Shown in pieces: positions 60,081 through 64,000 of a DNA stretch of 64,000 bases. The translations under genes were made by a program, and so were the position numbers. Below the pieces are notes generated by a model. The model saw only the letters and a list, made by a program, of their open reading frames with translations, was not told the DNA's origin and ran no database searches. Every line of letters begins with the position of its first letter. Positions within the stretch are counted from its first letter, which is position 1. This DNA is from Hippopus hippopus (Eukaryota; Mollusca; Bivalvia; Cardiida; Cardiidae), in assembly GCA_946811185.2 (NCBI GenBank), contig OX328110.1:10520516-10584515 (forward strand), written 5' to 3'.

Positions 60081-60193
60081 TTTATAGTTTTTCAGACGGA
60101 TTGAACTAGTTGACCCATGACGTCATTTTCTCCTATGTTTTTCCCGCGTCGGCGTTTCATGCTGTTTTGGCTCCAAAATTAATGTTGTCCAAT
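60081..60193 (-). promoter_or_regulatory. Class I promoter of the 104-aa gene (element 2)
   Basis: Minus strand ATTGG 60189-60193, TGACGTCA 60118-60125, TATAAA at 60081-60086. Confidence 0.85.
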
Positions 60194-60397
60194 CAGAATC
60201 AACGTTTTATTTCTAATACTAAATGTTTTATTGTTGACCAATCCGCAGCTTTGTTGCATTTTTTCTTGTTCGGGGTTAGAAAAAAACTAGAGTTTGACTA
60301 ATCTATGACTTTTTTTTTATTGTAAATCTTTTGAGTTTTTGACAATTTTGAGTTTTTGACAATTTTAAAAAAGATAGAACTTTCGTGGTAGATGGTT

Positions 60398-60413
60398 AGT
60401 CCTGAAAAGGGCT
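60398..60413 (-). terminator. Histone-like 3' stem-loop after the 88-aa gene (element 2)
   Basis: Minus strand AGCCCTTTTCAGGACT, with one unpaired position in the stem, then AACCATCTACCACGAAAGTT. Confidence 0.75.
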
Positions 60414-60455
60414 GTTTTTTTTTTTTTTTTTTTGGAGGCTGTGTTTTTTCCACTT

Positions 60456-60722
60456 CTAATGGCAGCACCCGAAATTCGCTTGGCAAATGGGGCATGCTGT
60501 ATTCTTCCTCCCAAATTCGATATCAACCAAAATGATATCCGGTGTTGTCTTTAATAATAGTTGAAGTAATCTTTCGCCGAGATCTCTGTATGGCTGTGTT
60601 ATACGTTGTAGTTGGTTTTGTTCCTCACCTCCTACGAGATGAGTGGTTAGTTGCAATAACTGCTGCCCGGCATTTAGATACTCTTGGAGAGCCTCACGTA
60701 GTTGATGATTTACCTCCTCCAT
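60456..60722 (-). CDS. Small Polinton-borne protein, 88 aa (homologue of the 101-aa protein)
   Basis: ATG 60722 gives MEEVNHQLREALQEYLNAGQ; the longer frame upstream again opens only with GTG in leader sequence. It lacks about 13 residues between FGRK and the final ACPICQANFGCCH compared with 48585-48890. The Cys/His end is unchanged. Confidence 0.78.
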   Translation of the reverse strand: MEEVNHQLREALQEYLNAGQQLLQLTTHLVGGEEQNQLQRITQPYRDLGERLLQLLLKTTPDIILVDIEFGRKNTACPICQANFGCCH

Positions 60723-60814
60723 ATTGATATTGCTTCCGAATATTGACACTGCTTTCGAAGTGATCGTTAGCTGAGAATCAAGAAATGGTGATTGTTTGAA
60801 AATAACGTGGGGGT

Positions 60815-60859
60815 TTTATACGTTTAAGGAGGATTGAAATTTTTTAAAGAGCTCGGACC
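60815..60859 (-). promoter_or_regulatory. Class II promoter of the 88-aa gene
   Basis: Minus strand GGTCCGAGCTCTTTAAAAA, TTCAATCCTCCTTAAACG and TATAAAACCCC. Confidence 0.75.
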
Positions 60860-61000
60860 TGGCAGAAAGCACATACATTTTTTCCATGCTACGTTTCATG
60901 CTAATATAGCAAAAAAGTTATGAGACGTTGTATGGAAAAATGTAGACAGAACAAGTCTTTGGGGAAAAAACAGAATGAAGAACTCTACTGTTTTTTGAAC

Positions 61001-61300
61001 TTTTATTTATTGAACTTTTATTTACTGAACAGAACTAAACATTGAAACATTTTTTTGCAATGCATTATAAAAAATTTCTTGACAATGAAAAAATTTCTTG
61101 ACAATGAAAAAAAAATCACAAGGAAACATTTTTACAATACAGCATAAAAAACATTTTCTTAACAATGAAAAAATCACACTGAAAAAATTTCTTAACAATG
61201 AATTATTCACAATGAATTAATCGCAATGAATTAATCACAATGAATTATTTTTTCACAATGAATTATTTTTCGCAATGAATTATTCGCAAAAACAGTATAT
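61001..61300 (-). promoter_or_regulatory. 3' region of the polymerase/218-aa block: AATAAA signals and AT-rich repeats
   Basis: Minus-strand AATAAA at about 61002-61007 and 61017-61022, after a tract of CATTGTGAATAATTCATTG-like repeats, equivalent to 48012-48302. No histone-like hairpin. Confidence 0.7.
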
Positions 61301-61310
61301 AACAAATTTT

Positions 61311-61967
61311 TTACAATGCAAATTCGCAAATACCACGAGTTTCACATTTGTTTTCATATTCCGTAATGTCTTTATGCAATTGGTCATACCCTAAAAACAT
61401 TGTATACTCACTGTCCATATCGTCGAAATCTCGTAGTCCTATGAATGGAGCAACATGTCTATAAGCGTCTTTTGTTGAAAGAGCTGAATTCACTACTTCT
61501 TCTGTAACATCTCTATCAAATAGAATATACCCTGACATGGTTTCCATTGTTTCTCCGTAGGAATCATGAACAGATCCTTTTTTGTACCGTAAGTAAAAGT
61601 CAAATAGAACTGATTTCATTTTCGCAACGTTAAGAAAACTTTCTTCTGATCTTCCTATGATAAAAAATGTCCATCGACTTGTGGATCGAAACAGCTTACT
61701 AATAACATTGTCTTTCAAACAGCTATCTGCTAAATAAGTTTTGAGAACGAGACCCAACCCCGAATCGTCCACCATCATCGCAATAAAGTTGATTATACCA
61801 TACACTTTGTAGGATTTTTCTCCTTTTGCAATCCACTTAAACAATTTTCCGATCCAAATTTTCACACAGAAAAATTTAATGTTAAGTTGTGTTCGTTCAT
61901 CAAGCGTATGCTGTCGAACAAATTCTCCATAAATTTTTTCATGTAGTTCTATTGGTAACGGCAACAT
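61311..61967 (-). CDS. Polymerase-linked protein of unknown function, 218 aa
   Basis: MLPLPIELHEKIYGEFVRQH is followed by a hydrophobic-aromatic segment (NIKFFCVKIWIGKLFKWIAK), then SRWTFFIIGRSEESFLNVAK, SGYILFDRDVTEEVV and a final YENKCETRGICEFAL. It starts 76 bp after the polymerase stop on the same strand with no clear TATA in between, so both may sit on one transcript. The start resembles an F-box-like LP-El--kI pattern, but that is weak. No known domain was recognised. It is intact here and broken in element 1 together with the polymerase, hinting at joint loss. Confidence 0.8.
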   Translation of the reverse strand: MLPLPIELHEKIYGEFVRQHTLDERTQLNIKFFCVKIWIGKLFKWIAKGEKSYKVYGIINFIAMMVDDSGLGLVLKTYLADSCLKDNVISKLFRSTSRWTFFIIGRSEESFLNVAKMKSVLFDFYLRYKKGSVHDSYGETMETMSGYILFDRDVTEEVVNSALSTKDAYRHVAPFIGLRDFDDMDSEYTMFLGYDQLHKDITEYENKCETRGICEFAL

Positions 61968-62043
61968 GATTGTTTTTGACCAACGGCTAATATTTTTTCT
62001 CGACTTACTCTGACTGATTTTTACACAACAATGTGATATAGAA

Positions 62044-64000
62044 TTATTTTTTCAAACTTTTATAACCATAGGGTACAGTGTCAGTACCATTTACAATAAC
62101 TCTCTTGGTGTATACAGAGCGAAATGTTTTTGTTTGTGGTTCACTGGTAACCGTTCTATCTCTGTGTCTTTTAATTTTACAATCATACTGAATTTTGATT
62201 TCTACTGTGCGATCTAAAGCACATTTCGAATATGTATCAAAATTCACCACCTGTTTTGTATTGTAATCCAGAGTAATCCCCTTTACTTTACATTTGCTTA
62301 TCTCTTCTCCATCTTTTGTTTTCATTTTGTAAGCATAATTCTTAGGCCCAAGACCTCTGAATTGAGTAATTTTACAATCAGGTTCTTCATCAGTCCATTT
62401 TCCTAGTCGGCTGTTAATAATAGAAGGATTCCATAATTCAGGGTCGTGAATGTACATACAACTATCTGTATCGAAATACAGAACTCTATCTTTTAACTTT
62501 TCAAGAACGCTGTACAATTCCAATCTTGCATAAGCTGTTACGTAAGATCCTACTACCACATTGGCTGTAGCGTGGGTGTCAATATGCTCCAACTTTGATT
62601 CATAGTTAACCAAGATGAATGAACAGTCCTCGTCAAAGATTTCTACATGCTTTACAATGAAATTGGGATTGGTGATTAATTCAAAATATTTAGACGGTTC
62701 ACTGATGTATTCCGTCAGGGTCATTTTTTCACGCTGTGCTAATTTTCCCCAAAGACAGTTCAACATAATCTTAGCAAATGATCTTCTCCCAGGATTTCTT
62801 TGAATACAACTTGGATCAAGACGAACACCTTCCGCCTTCTCATATTCACAAACGAACTGATCTTTTTCTGAGTCTGATTGACACCAACCTGGATAACCAC
62901 TGGCTTCTTGCTTAATTTTCAAGAAATTGTCCACATAATGTTTAAAGAACTGATCTGACACAGAATTGAAATGCCAAATTTCATACACTTGCAATAATCG
63001 ATAACCACAGTCAAGAGCCTTGAATAATTCAAAAGTAACCCAAGTTCCGACCAAAGCCCTCTCTTCTTTACCATGTCTACAAATGTTTGAGCTTTCTTCT
63101 GCACATTTCATACAGAGTGGAAACATCATTTTGTTGTTACAGTGAACTGGGAGAACGGGGTGAAACAAATCAGTTGGAGGTAAAACTTTACACTTGATTA
63201 ATCCCTCATATTGGCGAATATTGTTCATATCAATATTCTCAGCAGACAAAATTTCTGGCTGACCTACAGGGTAGGATTTGTGTTTACAAACATAAGGGTA
63301 TAGAGAACAGATATCGATGTACTTGATTTCCTTTTTGGTTTTTTCATCAACATCATATCCAATTTTTATTGCATTACATCTTCCCCCGGACAAACCATCC
63401 CTCGGATTGATAGGGTCCCAATGTGGATATAACTTTTCAATGAGTTTTTTGTACTCTTTATCCTTCATCTTAGCATCAAATTCGTGTTCCCAAATGTACA
63501 CTACATTATATCCCATTTCTTCGATATCTGCTATACGTTCAAAAGTACGTTCGTACAATTCAGACATGGGTTTTCCATTAATAGGATTGATCTGTTTTCG
63601 ATCTGTATAGCATACAGGACAACCATGATACAAATCCCCAAGAAATTCATAAACAGTGTTTGATTGACGGTGAAAACCATCTACACTATATTTCCCGATT
63701 TGAGCTTCACCACCATTTTTTGCATGCTGAATATTAATACCTTTTTCCTGAGCAACGCTTTGAACCCATCGTATCGCTTTCATAGAAAAGCGACGTCTGG
63801 ATGAGTCTTTACTTGAAATGATAGCTATTTGATTTTCTGGTAAATATTTGCTTCGCCACACCTTGTTACAGGCATCTGCGATGGTAATCGCCTCTAAAAA
63901 TGGACAAATACCACCCTGTTCGATAAACAGCTTTCTGAATTCAGCACACCCTCGTCTGAGGATATCAACATCTGACCTACAGTACAATTCCATCTCCTTC
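62044..64000 (-). CDS. Polinton-type family-B DNA polymerase, C-terminal part (5' end beyond window)
   Basis: The frame is open from the right edge to the stop at 62044-62046; about 650 residues are visible. In order: exonuclease motif III YCRSDVDIL (at the edge), motif A IDICSLYPYVC, motif B region with FAKIMLNCLWGK, motif C YFDTDSC, and a basic C-terminus. All catalytic motifs in the visible part are present and no stop or frameshift is seen, in contrast to 43569-47387. About 95% identical to that copy by eye. The protein-primed subgroup is inferred from the Polinton-like finger and motif spacing. Confidence 0.9.
   Translation of the reverse strand, partial: KEMELYCRSDVDILRRGCAEFRKLFIEQGGICPFLEAITIADACNKVWRSKYLPENQIAIISSKDSSRRRFSMKAIRWVQSVAQEKGINIQHAKNGGEAQIGKYSVDGFHRQSNTVYEFLGDLYHGCPVCYTDRKQINPINGKPMSELYERTFERIADIEEMGYNVVYIWEHEFDAKMKDKEYKKLIEKLYPHWDPINPRDGLSGGRCNAIKIGYDVDEKTKKEIKYIDICSLYPYVCKHKSYPVGQPEILSAENIDMNNIRQYEGLIKCKVLPPTDLFHPVLPVHCNNKMMFPLCMKCAEESSNICRHGKEERALVGTWVTFELFKALDCGYRLLQVYEIWHFNSVSDQFFKHYVDNFLKIKQEASGYPGWCQSDSEKDQFVCEYEKAEGVRLDPSCIQRNPGRRSFAKIMLNCLWGKLAQREKMTLTEYISEPSKYFELITNPNFIVKHVEIFDEDCSFILVNYESKLEHIDTHATANVVVGSYVTAYARLELYSVLEKLKDRVLYFDTDSCMYIHDPELWNPSIINSRLGKWTDEEPDCKITQFRGLGPKNYAYKMKTKDGEEISKCKVKGITLDYNTKQVVNFDTYSKCALDRTVEIKIQYDCKIKRHRDRTVTSEPQTKTFRSVYTKRVIVNGTDTVPYGYKSLKK

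Larger units (their letters stand above)
56437..64000. mobile_element. Second Polinton/Maverick-type element (element 2), left part
   Basis: The terminus AGTAGTAAAGGAGGAGAGC lies at a break in a host repeat; the expected 6-bp duplication would be ATTGTA (56431-56436), with its partner beyond the window. Gene order from the end inward (77-aa, 46-aa, 104-aa, 88-aa, 218-aa, polymerase) equals the right half of element 1 read inward from its right end. Protein sequences differ at scattered sites, so the two are separate, moderately diverged insertions rather than a recent duplication. The visible polymerase and 218-aa genes look intact. Confidence 0.9.

Noticed and set aside
61311..61967. Possible HUH-type Rep domain in the 218-aa protein (FFIIG..., SGYILFDRDVT)
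   Set aside because: The order of hydrophobic strands is loosely similar, but the His-hydrophobic-His metal site and a clear Y-x-x-K motif are absent; too weak to call.

Overview
The window is animal nuclear DNA: AT-rich, with split genes whose introns are crowded by short palindromic repeats, tRNA-derived SINEs, LINE 3' ends and microsatellites. The repeat style and the receptor type suggest a lophotrochozoan, most likely a bivalve mollusc. That is an inference from general knowledge, not a database match.

Left and middle (1-36.9 kb). Two host genes lie on the minus strand. A single first exon at 3323-3457 encodes the Rossmann nucleotide-binding start of a biliverdin-reductase-B/NmrA-like oxidoreductase; the rest lies left of the window. 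From 36066 down to 9240, fifteen phase-compatible exons encode most of an ionotropic glutamate receptor-like channel: amino-terminal domain, S1, M1, pore, M3, S2, M4 and stop. The signal-peptide exon(s) and one very small S2 exon were not found. The remaining sequence is introns and flanks filled with repeats.

Right half (36.9-64 kb). A complete 15.5-kb Polinton/Maverick-type element occupies 36912-52415, with AGTAGTA...TACTACT ends and a 6-bp target duplication (CATATC). A second, related copy begins at 56437 and runs off the right edge in the opposite gene order. Both carry a protein-primed family-B DNA polymerase, a 218-aa companion protein and a set of very small intronless genes, including a 46-aa membrane micro-protein too short for normal ORF calling. 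No integrase, packaging ATPase, protease or capsid gene is visible in the complete copy.

The most notable observation concerns the small genes. Each is built like a replication-dependent histone gene. An upstream module (ATTGG box, perfect TGACGTCA, TATAAA at fixed spacing) or a second shared TATA module drives it. Just after the stop codon comes a 16-nt hairpin of the form AGYYCT-TTTC-AGRRCT, with AACCA/ACCCA to its right and a GAAAGA-rich element about 10 nt further on. That is the layout of the histone mRNA 3' processing signal. About 36 such hairpins occur in the two elements, always on the sense strand, with compensatory base changes in the stem. I saw none outside the elements. The polymerase and its companion gene instead end near AATAAA signals. 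The inference is a selfish DNA element that ties its small genes to the host's S-phase histone mRNA machinery while using ordinary polyadenylation for its replicase. The element ends also carry large palindromes whose sequence differs between the two copies while architecture and loop (AGGCC[T/A]G) are kept.
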